From the NCBI GenBank assembly GCA_963764235.1, contig CAVXRO010000004.1, positions 280,757 to 344,756 on the forward strand: a DNA stretch of 64,000 nucleotides. Direction: 5' to 3'. The stretch is from DATFVA01 sp963764235 (lineage in GTDB: Bacteria > Bacteroidota > Ignavibacteria > Ignavibacteriales > Ignavibacteriaceae). The notes beneath the pieces are model-generated. The model was not told the origin of the DNA. It saw only the letters and a list, made by a program, of their open reading frames with translations, and did no database searches. Below, piece by piece: positions 27,178 through 36,583 of this stretch. The translations under genes and the position numbers were made by a program. Numbering within the stretch: position 1 is the first letter of the stretch; the number at the start of each line of letters is the position of its first letter.

Positions 27178-28878
27178 ATGGAGCTAGAGAATAAAACCAT
27201 ACTTGTATTAGGCGGCTGGGGATTGGTTGGCAGCGCATTAATAAGAAAGCTTGTTTGTGAAAATCCGAAAAAAATAATTATCTCATCTTTAAGGTTATCC
27301 GAGGCACAGGAAGCAGTTGTAAAACACAGGAAAGAATTCCCTGATAAAGATAAGGATCTTTTTGCGGCATGGGGCGGAGATATATTTGTCAGAAATGAAT
27401 TCAAAGAACTCAGCCGGCAGGAAATTCTGGATGATCCTGCAAAAAGAAGGGTTTTGATGACGGATATAATGGAGGAATTAAGCGAAAAGATCCTGCATAA
27501 ATCCTCTGTGTATCAACTGCTGACAGAGTACAAACCCGATATTATAATCGATGCTATAAATACGGCTACTGCAATTGCATATCAGGATGTCTACACAACC
27601 TACCGCAGTATAAAAAAGGCCATTTCTTCAAAAGTTGATTACGACAGGATTATTGAAGAGACTGAAAAACTGCTCTGCACAGAATATATTCCCCAGCTCA
27701 TCCGGCACGTGCAGCTGTTGTACAGTTCGATGAGCGAGACAGGTACTAAAGTTTACCTGAAGATAGGGACAAGCGGAACAGGAGGAATGGGTCTCAACAT
27801 TCCTTATACACATAGTGAAGAGAAACCATCACGTGTGCTTCTCAGTAAATCATCGATCGCAGGTGCACATACTCTCCTGCTCTTCCTGATGGGAAGAACT
27901 CCCGAAGGACCAATTACTAAAGAAATTAAACCAACCGCTGCAATAGCGTGGAAGCGGATTGAATTCGGTGAGATCAAAAGAAAAGGCAAACCTATCGAAC
28001 TTGCAGATATTCCGGTTACTCAGGCAATTCCTCTTAAGGATAAATTTCAGATCTGCTCTGAATTGAATTATCCTTTAACCGGTGAGACCCTTAAATCTGT
28101 CTTTATTGATACGGGTGAGAACGGAATATTCTCCCGCGGTGAATTCGAGACAATTACTGCCCAGAAGCAGATGGAATTTGTTACACCTGAAGAAATTGCA
28201 GATGTGGCAATTTTTGAGATTAAAGGCGGAAATACCGGCCACGATATCGTAAGTTCTCTTGATCACGCAACACTGGAACCTACTTACCGTGCGGGATACA
28301 TGCAGCATATGGCCGTTAAAAAACTGGATGAACTGGAGAAAAGGCATGGAAATTACAGCATAGCTTTTGAACTCCTGGGTCCTCCCCGCCTTTCAAAACT
28401 GCTTTACGAGATCCACCTGATGCGCCTGTTTAATAAATCAATGCAGGATATAATCGACAAAACTCCCGAAGAGCTTTCGAAGAAATGTTTCGATATCATT
28501 GTGAATGATGACAAACTTCGGAATGAAATGCTAGCAATAGGTATACCGATACTTCTACCAAATGGTGAATCACTGCTTCGCGGCAGCATAATAAAAATAC
28601 CCGCATTCAGAGGCGAAAATATTGTGGATGTCAGTGAAAAGAATATTGATATCTGGGCTAGTGAAGGATGGGTTGACCTGCGGGTAACCAATATGGAAAG
28701 ATGGCAGGTAAGGCTGAAGGAACTTATAGAAGAAGCCAACAGTATTCCTGAAGATGATACAAGCTCGCAGCACGTCCGCACAAAAGAATACTGGGATAAT
28801 TTCGAAGAAATAAAAATTGGAAAGATCTGCAGCTGGCTCTTCATCCACGAAGAACATGGAAACAGAATGAAATCATAG
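27178..28878 (+). CDS. NAD(P)-binding Rossmann-fold protein, SDR-like, unknown substrate
   Basis: A 566-residue protein. The N-terminus has a classic dinucleotide-binding motif (LVLGGWGLVGSALIRKL, residues 9-25) as in extended short-chain dehydrogenases, and VYQLLTEYKPDIIIDAINTATA near 120 matches the second Rossmann half. About 200 further residues at the C-terminus, with no recognised domain, make it far longer than usual SDRs (about 300). KIGTSGTGGMGLNIPYTHSEEKPSR near 198 looks conserved. It stands alone on the plus strand between minus-strand operons and ends at a strong terminator. Substrate unknown. Confidence 0.72.
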   Translation: MELENKTILVLGGWGLVGSALIRKLVCENPKKIIISSLRLSEAQEAVVKHRKEFPDKDKDLFAAWGGDIFVRNEFKELSRQEILDDPAKRRVLMTDIMEELSEKILHKSSVYQLLTEYKPDIIIDAINTATAIAYQDVYTTYRSIKKAISSKVDYDRIIEETEKLLCTEYIPQLIRHVQLLYSSMSETGTKVYLKIGTSGTGGMGLNIPYTHSEEKPSRVLLSKSSIAGAHTLLLFLMGRTPEGPITKEIKPTAAIAWKRIEFGEIKRKGKPIELADIPVTQAIPLKDKFQICSELNYPLTGETLKSVFIDTGENGIFSRGEFETITAQKQMEFVTPEEIADVAIFEIKGGNTGHDIVSSLDHATLEPTYRAGYMQHMAVKKLDELEKRHGNYSIAFELLGPPRLSKLLYEIHLMRLFNKSMQDIIDKTPEELSKKCFDIIVNDDKLRNEMLAIGIPILLPNGESLLRGSIIKIPAFRGENIVDVSEKNIDIWASEGWVDLRVTNMERWQVRLKELIEEANSIPEDDTSSQHVRTKEYWDNFEEIKIGKICSWLFIHEEHGNRMKS

Positions 28879-28901
28879 TAGATTTGTACTTGATCACTAC
28901 T

Positions 28902-28931
28902 AAAAAAGGCTGTCAGATGACAGCCTTTTTT
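28902..28931 (+). terminator. Intrinsic terminator after the SDR-like gene
   Basis: GGCTGTC (28908-28914) pairs with GACAGCC (28919-28925) around an AGAT loop, with six A before and six T after, so it can end transcripts from either strand. It closes the plus-strand gene that stops at 28878. Confidence 0.9.
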
Positions 28932-28977
28932 CTTTCGGCGCTGGAAACTTTTTCAGGAAACATTAGTTCAACCCGTA

Positions 28978-29079
28978 ATGAAAAAAGGTATTTCCATTTT
29001 TATAAAAGTCCTGGTAATTACAGCAATAATAGCAGCTTTTATATACCAGATGAGTATCGGGAAATGTCCCGTGCCTTAA
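28978..29079 (+). CDS. Possible small single-span membrane protein
   Basis: A 33-codon frame beginning MKKGISIFIKV, with one hydrophobic segment (about residues 6-24) and a short C-terminal part ending GKCPVP. It fills the space between the terminator at 28902-28931 and the 3' end of the lipoprotein gene at 29083 without overlapping either. The composition is that of a genuine membrane peptide rather than chance, but the nearest AGGA is 16-18 bases upstream, too far for a good ribosome site. Unproven. Confidence 0.4.
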   Translation: MKKGISIFIKVLVITAIIAAFIYQMSIGKCPVP

Positions 29080-29082
29080 TAT

Positions 29083-30978
29083 CTAGTTCACCATTGAGAT
29101 CATTGTTGAAATTTCATCTACCATCTCATCGATATTTCCTGAGAACCCGACTTTCATAAATCTTATATTTCCGTTCCCATCCACCACAAATTTTGTGGGA
29201 ATTCCGCTGACCCTGTAATCCTCTATTACTTTGTTATCATTATCCAGGAGAACATGAAAAGGATAATTATGCTCCTCAATAAATTGCTTCGCGTTTACTT
29301 TTTTATCCTCTGCATTTTCCCAGGAATTTATAAACAGAAACTGAACACTGCTATTGGATTTGTACTGTTCCACGGCTTTCTGCATACCGGGAAAAGATGC
29401 TTTACAAGGACCGCACCATGTTGCCCAGAAATCCAGTATTACAGTTTTCCCCTTTAGTGATTTTAGTGAAACTTTTCGTCCATCGAGGTCAACAAGAGAA
29501 AAATCAGGAGCAGGCTGTTTCATAATCTCTTTTTCCAACCTCGCCACAAGCAGCTGCTTTGCGACAGACTCAAACTGAGCAATGTACGAATCAAATCCTG
29601 CTGATGAACCATGTTCCTTAGTATAAATTTCCTTTAACATTGATTTCATTTCAGGAGTAGCTTTTCCCTGTTTTATATATCCTTCTATTTCATTCTTTGC
29701 TGCATCAGTATTACCATTTGCAACCAAAATTCTGGCATATAGCTGGTTAACTTCTTCATCTTTACCTTTAGTCAATTCCTTTGCTTCATTCAGCGGTGGT
29801 TCAGCTTCTTCCAGCTTTCCAAGGGTGAACAATGCTCTGGCATATGCATAAAGGTTCATTCCAAGCATAGATTGACGATCTTCCTTCCATTCTTCAGTAC
29901 TCTGATAATTCGGCTTTTTCTCAGAAGGATTATTTAATTCTTTCCTTGCCCGCTCAACACCCAGGCCGGCGATATCCAGCGCTATCTGGGGATATTTATT
30001 GTCATCAAGCATCTTTGTGGAAATCGAATAAAACCTGTATGTAGAAAATTTAGATGTATTGTTCTCAAAATATTCTTTCAGTGTTTTATACCTGTTCTTC
30101 TCAAAATAATTGATGGCCATTACATCGTAAAAATCTGATAAATATTCGCTCTGAGGATAAGCAGATTCGAAATCTTCAAGCATTTTAATCTTCTTATACA
30201 AATCAGGTTCGTTATAAAAGGCCTCGTATTTCTCTCTCTGTACAAATTTACTCTGCGGATACCTTTCTTCAAGCATCTTCTTATAAGTATCAGCCCGGTT
30301 AGGCATGTCTGCTTTATCATACCACTCTGCCAGAACAGTATAATCCTTTTCATTATCAGCGTGAGAATACAATCCTGATAATTCCCTTATAATTATTGAA
30401 GATGCATTATCTTTATTAAGTTTAGTCTCAACACCAAGGTAGGGTCCCATATAATCATTTTTAATATCCGGATTTACATCGAAATCTTTCTTGAAATAAT
30501 AAAGAGAGGAATCAAAGTTCCTGTCCATATCCAGATAGTAGCTTCCCCAGGTATATATGGCAGAAGCATAACCCGCATAACTTCCCGGCAGAACATTTCC
30601 CTTTTCATCGTATAGACGAACCAGGTATCCCTGCTTCCCGTTATTGTCAATATCGTCGCCATTCTTAAATTTAATAAGGATGCCTTTGGTGGAATCAGAA
30701 GCAGATATTTTACCTGTCCAGCCTTCATTGGATTTCTGCATTTCTACCTGCCTGGTTTCATCAAGGTCTGTACTATATAAATATGCAATGAGACTGACCT
30801 GAGATGCATCCTTCAGACCTGTGCTATCAGGATTGTAAGTAACCGTTATCTCTTCCCCCGGCTTTGGTTTAAGGGGTTCAGTAGAAAACTTTTCTTTTAT
30901 TTTTGCTTCCTTTGAACAGGATTGAAACAAAAATATTGAAGTAATAATGAGAAATAAAATATATACACTTTTTTTCAT
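29083..30978 (-). CDS. Lipoprotein with helical repeats and TlpA-like thioredoxin domain
   Basis: A 631-residue envelope lipoprotein. The lipobox LFQSC is near residues 17-21. A beta-rich N-terminal domain to about 130 is followed by about 340 residues of helical TPR-like repeats. The last 140 residues are a TlpA/ResA thioredoxin fold: DFSLVDLDGRKVSLKSLKGK, catalytic WCGPC, and the cis-proline loop GIPTKFVVD. The domain order resembles periplasmic thiol-disulfide proteins of Bacteroidota. A role in reducing or repairing periplasmic thiols is inferred; the partner is unknown. Confidence 0.85.
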   Translation of the reverse strand: MKKSVYILFLIITSIFLFQSCSKEAKIKEKFSTEPLKPKPGEEITVTYNPDSTGLKDASQVSLIAYLYSTDLDETRQVEMQKSNEGWTGKISASDSTKGILIKFKNGDDIDNNGKQGYLVRLYDEKGNVLPGSYAGYASAIYTWGSYYLDMDRNFDSSLYYFKKDFDVNPDIKNDYMGPYLGVETKLNKDNASSIIIRELSGLYSHADNEKDYTVLAEWYDKADMPNRADTYKKMLEERYPQSKFVQREKYEAFYNEPDLYKKIKMLEDFESAYPQSEYLSDFYDVMAINYFEKNRYKTLKEYFENNTSKFSTYRFYSISTKMLDDNKYPQIALDIAGLGVERARKELNNPSEKKPNYQSTEEWKEDRQSMLGMNLYAYARALFTLGKLEEAEPPLNEAKELTKGKDEEVNQLYARILVANGNTDAAKNEIEGYIKQGKATPEMKSMLKEIYTKEHGSSAGFDSYIAQFESVAKQLLVARLEKEIMKQPAPDFSLVDLDGRKVSLKSLKGKTVILDFWATWCGPCKASFPGMQKAVEQYKSNSSVQFLFINSWENAEDKKVNAKQFIEEHNYPFHVLLDNDNKVIEDYRVSGIPTKFVVDGNGNIRFMKVGFSGNIDEMVDEISTMISMVN

Positions 30979-31026
30979 TGTGGTTCCGTTTTTTCAAAAT
31001 GTAGCAGTGATAGATAATAAACTTAG

Positions 31027-31866
31027 TTAATATTTGAAATGCTTTATTTGCTCACCCTTCCCGTCGATCTCTGTCATAGCTTCAATACCAATCTGGAGAT
31101 GGAGGTCAGAATAATTCTCAGTGACCATACGGTCTGATTCTGTAGTTTTTATCCCCTCAGGAACCATAGGCATATCTGAGACAAGGAGCAAAGCCCCGTG
31201 GGGAATCTGGTTAACCAGTCCGACGATAAAGAGGGTGGCTGTTTCCATATCAATCCCTATCGTGGAAAGTTTCTTAAGGTAACTCTTGAATGATTTATCC
31301 CATTCCCATACTCTTCTATTCGTTGTATAAATTACTCCCGTCCTGTATTCCAGGTTTCTGGCTATCAGTTTTTCGGAAACAAACTTATGCAGCTTAAAAG
31401 ATGGAAGAGCAGGAACCTCCTTCGGCATATAATCATCACTGGTACCCTCGCCTCTTATTGCAGCGATCGGAAGAATAAAATGACCTATCTCCGTAGAACG
31501 CTTCAGTCCACCGCATTTCCCGAGAAATAAAACTCCTTTGGGATTTTTTGCGATCAGCAGGTCCATTATTGTGGCGGCATTCGCAGATCCCATTCCGAAG
31601 TTTATAATAGTCAATCCATTTGAATTTGTGGCGGTCTGCATCGGCTTCCCGATACCCTTTATATCGCAGGAAAACTGATCTGCAAAAGAAGTTACATAAT
31701 TATGGAAATTTGTAAGCAGCATATAATCGCCGAACTCATCTATTTTCGTTCCCGTATATCTCGGCAGCCAGTCTTTTGCAATATCCAGTTTGGTTTTAAA
31801 AGGACTATTTGTATGTGATTTGGTTATCAAAGGGGTATTAGTGTTTGAGGATTGTGTTCGTTTCAT
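31027..31866 (-). CDS. amn: AMP nucleosidase, short form
   Basis: Splits AMP into adenine and ribose 5-phosphate. It belongs to the nucleoside phosphorylase fold: GMGSANAATIMDLLIAKNPKGVLFLGKCGGL near the middle, IDMETATLFIVG with the glutamate that contacts ribose, and VSDMPMVPEGIKT near the C-terminus. I begin it at the ATG at 31866 (279 residues); an upstream in-frame TTG at 31920 would make it overlap the divergent gene. Only 57 bases separate it from the PAP2 gene start, with no evident ribosome site. Confidence 0.88.
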   Translation of the reverse strand: MKRTQSSNTNTPLITKSHTNSPFKTKLDIAKDWLPRYTGTKIDEFGDYMLLTNFHNYVTSFADQFSCDIKGIGKPMQTATNSNGLTIINFGMGSANAATIMDLLIAKNPKGVLFLGKCGGLKRSTEIGHFILPIAAIRGEGTSDDYMPKEVPALPSFKLHKFVSEKLIARNLEYRTGVIYTTNRRVWEWDKSFKSYLKKLSTIGIDMETATLFIVGLVNQIPHGALLLVSDMPMVPEGIKTTESDRMVTENYSDLHLQIGIEAMTEIDGKGEQIKHFKY

Positions 31867-31923
31867 ATATTTTTTAGTTATTGATCTTTGGAAATTAAAG
31901 TTATAAAAAATCCGGGACAATCC

Positions 31924-32631
31924 ATGCAGAAAAGGTTCAGGAACTTCCTAGAAAAATCTGGATTAAATGAAGTCAAGGTTCTGCTTATAGTTCTGTCAGT
32001 ACTTGCGGGAATTCTGATATTTATCAGTATAGCTGACGAAGTTGTTGAGGGTGAAACTCAGCATTTTGATAATTACATCTTGAAATCTCTAAGGGAACCC
32101 GGAGACGTATCCACTCCTGCTTTTCCCGACTGGGTGACGGCTGCTATGAAAGACATTACTTCTCTGGGAAGCGGAACGGTTATTGTCTTAGTCACTTTAT
32201 TTGTAACGGGTTATCTGCTGCTCAGGAAGAAGTATTACTGGCTGGGGCTGGTAATGATTGCCACAATCGGGGGTGCCCTGATGGTATGGGGATTAAAAGA
32301 GTTTATCGGAAGAACACGGCCTACAGTTGTAACGCATCTCCTTGAGGAAAAATCATTAAGTTTCCCCAGCGGTCATTCTATGATGTCGGCTATCGTTTAC
32401 CTGACCCAGGCAACCCTGCTGAGCAGGATTGAGGAAAACAGGAAGGCTAAGATCTATATTATTTTTGTGGCCCTTCTCTTGACATTTCTAATCGGCATCA
32501 GCAGAGTTTACGTCGGGGTGCATTATCCCACCGATGTACTGGCCGGCTGGATCGCCGGTATCAGCTGGGCACTTCTCTGCTGGTATGTGGCTGCATTGCT
32601 TGAGAGAAGAAAAACTATTCACCATATATAA
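31924..32631 (+). CDS. PAP2 family membrane phosphatase
   Basis: Integral-membrane phosphatase of the type-2 phosphatidic acid phosphatase family. All three active-site motifs are present: KEFIGRTRP, FPSGHSMMSA and SRVYVGVHYPTDVLAGW, with the nucleophilic histidine in the last and the acid-base histidine in PSGH. About six membrane helices in 235 residues. The ATG at 31924 is preferred; an in-frame TTG at 31888 would add 12 residues. Likely substrates are undecaprenyl pyrophosphate or phosphatidylglycerol phosphate; the sequence does not decide. Confidence 0.88.
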   Translation: MQKRFRNFLEKSGLNEVKVLLIVLSVLAGILIFISIADEVVEGETQHFDNYILKSLREPGDVSTPAFPDWVTAAMKDITSLGSGTVIVLVTLFVTGYLLLRKKYYWLGLVMIATIGGALMVWGLKEFIGRTRPTVVTHLLEEKSLSFPSGHSMMSAIVYLTQATLLSRIEENRKAKIYIIFVALLLTFLIGISRVYVGVHYPTDVLAGWIAGISWALLCWYVAALLERRKTIHHI

Positions 32632-32688
32632 TCAGTATTACTTAAAAAATATCCATCGATAAATTAAACAAGTATGACAAAAATGTTC

Positions 32689-34761
32689 TTATCCCAGGTT
32701 CCGCACGAAATTGATCTTGCTTATTTCACCGGCAATAATCAGGGTATCATCAGCTTTGATAATATAATCAGGACTGGGGATAGCATTTATTCTCTCCCCT
32801 TTTTTCTCTTTGATCTTGACTGACAGGACGTCCACACCATACTGTCGTCTGATGTTTAATTCACGTATAGATTTCCCAATGAAAGATTTAGGAGGAGCTA
32901 TTTCAATTATCGAATAACCTTCCATAAAATGAACCATTGGCTCTTCCTCTTTCATCGTTATCAGGCTGGCAAGGTTGGATGTCAGCTCCCTTCGCTCAAT
33001 CTCACGATCATAAGCATCCTGAATGTCCTTTCTCCAGATAACACCGATAATTTTACGTGAATTCGTACTCTCAACAACAGGCAGCCCTTCGAATGAATAT
33101 TTCCGAAGTTTATCCAGCGCTGCCTGACAACTGTCATCAGGGGAAATCGATTCAAAGGTAGGATTTGAAATATCGCCGGCAATCAGAAGGTTCTGTAACG
33201 ATTCCCGTTCATACAGGTAATCCTTGATATCATGAATAGAGATCATTCCGCTAACGTGTCCTTCTGAATCCACCACCGGAAAATCGGATTCTTTCCCACG
33301 GATAATACGATTAACGATCTGACTGAAATTATCCGTGACAAGAATGGATTCAAATTCTTTCCTGTACACATCCTTCACATAGATTGATTCCATTAAATTT
33401 GTTTCCATCCCCTCTTTTAAACCGATATTTCTTAGTACCAGCTTAAGAGTATATATAGACTCCCTGGATAACTTTGAAGAAATAATCATGCTTATTATGC
33501 AGGTAATCATTAACGGAAGAATTATCCGGTAATCATTAGTCAGCTCAAAGACTATAATAATAGCGGTTATCGGTGCTCTCGTGGTTCCCGCTACGAGTCC
33601 TCCCATTGCTACCAGGGCATACGCCCCCGGTGTTGCTGTGATATCAGGAAAAAGGGTGTGTACAATCGATCCGAAAAAATAACCGAGCATAGCGCCCATA
33701 AATAATGAGGGAGCGAAGATACCCCCTGAACCTCCCGATCCGAGCGTAAGAGATGTAGCTAAGATCTTCATAAAAATTAATATCAGAGCTACATACCAGA
33801 TCATATTTCCATACAAAGCATTATTTATGGAATCATAACCGACTCCCATAATCTGAGGAAACGCCAGGGCTATTAAACCTATACCCAGTCCGCCCAGTGC
33901 AGGTTTGAAGCTTTCGGGAATATTTATCCGGTTATCAAAAATTTCCTCGCAGTAGTAGAGTGTTTTTATGAACAGAAATGCAACCAAACCGCTTGCAGCC
34001 CCCAGAATAAAATAAAAACCAATCTCCACGGGAGAGGCAAGCTGATACTTGGGAACAATGAAAGCTGCGAAGTTTCCTTCAAAAGTGTGTGAAATAACTG
34101 TGGCCATAACAGAGGCGATAACAATAGGGGAGAACTGTGCAACGGCAAAGTCCATCAGCACAATTTCAACAGCGAAAAGGGCGCCGGCTATTGGTGCATT
34201 AAAAGCAGCAGCAATACCGGCAGCTGCACCGCAGCCCACAAGAGTTTTTAATCTTTTGGTTGAAACCCGCAGGAACTGACCGACGACAGAACCAAGACTG
34301 GAACCTATCTGAATAATAGGGCCTTCCCTGCCAACCGACCCTCCGGTACCAATTGAGATAGCCGAAGCCACAGCTTTAACAAAGGCTACTCTTCCCCGTA
34401 TCTGTCCTCCTTTAAGCAGAATTGCCTGCATTACCTCAGGAACACCATGGCCTTTTGCCTCAGGAGCAAGGTAATATATGATTGGTCCGACTATAAGTCC
34501 CCCTATTATGGGAATGATTATAATAAGAAACCAGGGAGTATCCATTACATTCTGAAGGAGAGTGCCAGGACCCGGAAAGGAAATCTCGGAAAATAATTTT
34601 ATCATTGCCCTTATACCTATGGCTGAAAAACCAGCCAGAACACCAATTATGATCGCTATAATAATCATAAATGTGTGTTCGGTCATTTTGGCTTTTTCAA
34701 AAAGGGAGGCGGTGCGTAAGGAGAGACGCGAATAAGCTTTCTTTAAATAAACTTTCACCAT
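32689..34761 (-). CDS. ClC chloride channel/antiporter with CBS pair and RCK_C domain
   Basis: A 690-residue member of the ClC family. The membrane part (about 30-440) contains the selectivity-filter loops AKGHGVPEV, GREGPIIQIGSS with the gating glutamate, and GGIFAPSLFMGA. Two CBS domains follow (about 465-590), then a C-terminal TrkA-C/RCK_C domain (KSFIGKSIRELNIRRQYGVDVLSVK) ending in an IIAG-type strand. The gating glutamate suggests a H+/Cl- exchanger, though this is inference. The CBS and RCK_C parts point to control by nucleotides. Confidence 0.92.
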   Translation of the reverse strand: MVKVYLKKAYSRLSLRTASLFEKAKMTEHTFMIIIAIIIGVLAGFSAIGIRAMIKLFSEISFPGPGTLLQNVMDTPWFLIIIIPIIGGLIVGPIIYYLAPEAKGHGVPEVMQAILLKGGQIRGRVAFVKAVASAISIGTGGSVGREGPIIQIGSSLGSVVGQFLRVSTKRLKTLVGCGAAAGIAAAFNAPIAGALFAVEIVLMDFAVAQFSPIVIASVMATVISHTFEGNFAAFIVPKYQLASPVEIGFYFILGAASGLVAFLFIKTLYYCEEIFDNRINIPESFKPALGGLGIGLIALAFPQIMGVGYDSINNALYGNMIWYVALILIFMKILATSLTLGSGGSGGIFAPSLFMGAMLGYFFGSIVHTLFPDITATPGAYALVAMGGLVAGTTRAPITAIIIVFELTNDYRIILPLMITCIISMIISSKLSRESIYTLKLVLRNIGLKEGMETNLMESIYVKDVYRKEFESILVTDNFSQIVNRIIRGKESDFPVVDSEGHVSGMISIHDIKDYLYERESLQNLLIAGDISNPTFESISPDDSCQAALDKLRKYSFEGLPVVESTNSRKIIGVIWRKDIQDAYDREIERRELTSNLASLITMKEEEPMVHFMEGYSIIEIAPPKSFIGKSIRELNIRRQYGVDVLSVKIKEKKGERINAIPSPDYIIKADDTLIIAGEISKINFVRNLG

Positions 34762-34844
34762 TTCTCCGGTATAAGAGCAGGATTAAATTCTGAAAATAAA
34801 ATAACGGATCCGAACATTTATAAAAACTTCAGATTACTTTATAG

Positions 34845-35294
34845 CTAAAAATTACAGGAAATACCCATTATAAATTTTTTCTCACGCAGTACCGGATCGG
34901 ATCTTTGAAATCCTATGTAAATATTCAGAGGAATTTCGGCCATCATTTCAGCATGCTTTGAGAATTGTTCCGGGATAATATTATCCGGAGAATTTAAAAG
35001 CAGAGATTCCTGAGAAGTAGAATCCTGTTTCTCCTCTTTCTTTGGTTCATCTTTATCGATGACAAGTTTATAGAACAACAGCCCTGCAATAATTACACCC
35101 CCTACAATTAATAAAGTCGAGCTGTTTCCGCCCGAATCCTCTGTCTGGCTGGTTGATCCTCCCCCGCCCCCGGGGACATCCGACGTTCTCAGCAATCCCT
35201 GTCCGTAGCTTTCCGGCGATGAAAGAATAACCTGTAATCCGAAAAATATCAGAACAAGTACCGGTATATATGTTCTGTACGAAGAGCGAATCAT
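34845..35294 (-). CDS. Hypothetical membrane protein
   Basis: Not recognised. Of 149 residues, the first 32 form a signal peptide or anchor (ending ESYGQG), followed by a Gly/Ser/Thr-rich linker, a second hydrophobic segment near 62-80 (TLLIVGGVIIAGLLFYKLV) and an acidic-basic stretch, then a C-terminal part ending KKFIMGISCNF, which looks like a barrel-type strand. GGAGG lies five bases before the ATG, a strong ribosome site. It could be an envelope-spanning linker. It lies 83 bases before the ClC gene. Confidence 0.6.
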   Translation of the reverse strand: MIRSSYRTYIPVLVLIFFGLQVILSSPESYGQGLLRTSDVPGGGGGSTSQTEDSGGNSSTLLIVGGVIIAGLLFYKLVIDKDEPKKEEKQDSTSQESLLLNSPDNIIPEQFSKHAEMMAEIPLNIYIGFQRSDPVLREKKFIMGISCNF

Positions 35295-35421
35295 CTTATC
35301 CTCCGGTGAATATCATTTTGACGTATTAAAATAATTCATTTATAACTGAATTACCAAACTACACGATTACATTGTTTATCCGCAGTAATAATAAAATTAA
35401 ATCAGAAAAAAGTGGCAATAA

Positions 35422-35877
35422 TTATCTGGATTTCAAATCAACCACGAAACTGTACCCGTGCTTTGTAAATCCGAGAGATTCATAAAACTTATGGGCATTT
35501 TCTCTCCCGAGGTGACTCGAAAGCACCATTTTATAACAGCCTTTCTCCCGGCTTCTCTCCATAGCAAAGTTCATCATTTCTTTGCCGATACCGATGCCCT
35601 GAAGGTCTTTCCTGATTACAACATCCTCCACAATTGCTGACGGCTCGCCCCGATGCGCAAGGTTATCCATTATCAGCAAAGCAAATGTTCCCGCTGCTTC
35701 ATTATTATATTCAACTATGAAAAGATGGTAATCAGGATATTTTTTCAGTTTATCAAACTTCTGTTCAGCCTCCAGAAGCGAAATTTTGTCTTCGGGATCT
35801 TCTGTCAGTCCATAATATAATTCAAGAATTTTTTCAAGATCACCCTTCTCTGCCGGTCTGATTCTGACAGGAATCAT
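35422..35877 (-). CDS. GNAT family N-acetyltransferase
   Basis: A 151-residue acetyl-CoA-dependent acetyltransferase. Motif A is in VVIRKDLQGIGIGKEMMNFAMERSREKGC (about 88-115, with the Q/R-x-x-G-x-G/A type loop as QGIGIG), and the C-terminal motif B in NAHKFYESLGFTKHGYSF. The substrate cannot be read from the sequence. It begins 14 bases after the phosphatase gene. Confidence 0.87.
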   Translation of the reverse strand: MIPVRIRPAEKGDLEKILELYYGLTEDPEDKISLLEAEQKFDKLKKYPDYHLFIVEYNNEAAGTFALLIMDNLAHRGEPSAIVEDVVIRKDLQGIGIGKEMMNFAMERSREKGCYKMVLSSHLGRENAHKFYESLGFTKHGYSFVVDLKSR

Positions 35878-35891
35878 AATTTTAAATTTAC

Positions 35892-36581
35892 TTATTGTAT
35901 GTCTTTATTATTGGTAGGAACTGAATGTTTCGCAATTATCTCACCGTCTTCAATTATCACAGCAGACAGCTTATTACATGTATAAACCGAAGTATCTATA
36001 TACGCAACATTATTCCATTTCTGAAAAGTCACATCCTGTTTTCGGGTATGTCCTACAATCTGAAGTTTTCCCAGGTTCATCAATTCATCCCTCGTCCACA
36101 ATATACCATGTTCACTGGTGATGCTGTTATGCATTTCTTCATCGAGCTTTTCAATATCCTTAAGAGGTTCAGAACCCAGTGAAGAACTGAAATACGATGA
36201 AATTCCCGCATGAGAAATAAAGCATTCAGGAAGATTAAAAAATAACGGCGCCTGGGTAATGATGTCGAGGTGTTCAGCAATCTTATCAAACTTATTATCG
36301 TATGAGGAAATGGTTCTCTCAAAACCGTTATATATCCACGAGGCTCCCATATTTGTAGTGGGCTTCTTGATAAAATAGTAAAACATATAATCGTGGTTAC
36401 CGGGAGTGAATTTTATTCCTTCATTTTTCACATATTCCAGAACTTCAAAGCTGAAATTACCCCTGTCAATAAGATCACCGACACAATATAAAGGAATAGA
36501 AGGGTATAGACTCTTTATTTTTTTCACCAATTCCTGCAATGTATACAGGCACCCGTGAACATCACCAATTACAGCTATCAT
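35892..36581 (-). CDS. Calcineurin-like metallophosphatase
   Basis: A 229-residue PPP-type phosphatase. The metal and catalytic motifs GDVHGC (residues 6-11), GDLIDRG (about 35-41), GNHDYM (about 60-65) and the two late histidines (ISHAGISS near 118 and IVGHTRKQ near 175) are intact. The family includes protein phosphatases and diadenosine-tetraphosphatases; this short form resembles the PrpE/ApaH-like group. Two bases separate it from the stop of the CoA transferase gene, so the genes are in one operon. Confidence 0.87.
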   Translation of the reverse strand: MIAVIGDVHGCLYTLQELVKKIKSLYPSIPLYCVGDLIDRGNFSFEVLEYVKNEGIKFTPGNHDYMFYYFIKKPTTNMGASWIYNGFERTISSYDNKFDKIAEHLDIITQAPLFFNLPECFISHAGISSYFSSSLGSEPLKDIEKLDEEMHNSITSEHGILWTRDELMNLGKLQIVGHTRKQDVTFQKWNNVAYIDTSVYTCNKLSAVIIEDGEIIAKHSVPTNNKDIQ

Positions 36582-36583
36582 AC

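Noticed and set aside
28884..29159. 91-codon plus-strand frame after the SDR-like gene
   Set aside because: It reads through a terminator hairpin and into the antisense of the TlpA-like gene, with unbiased composition.
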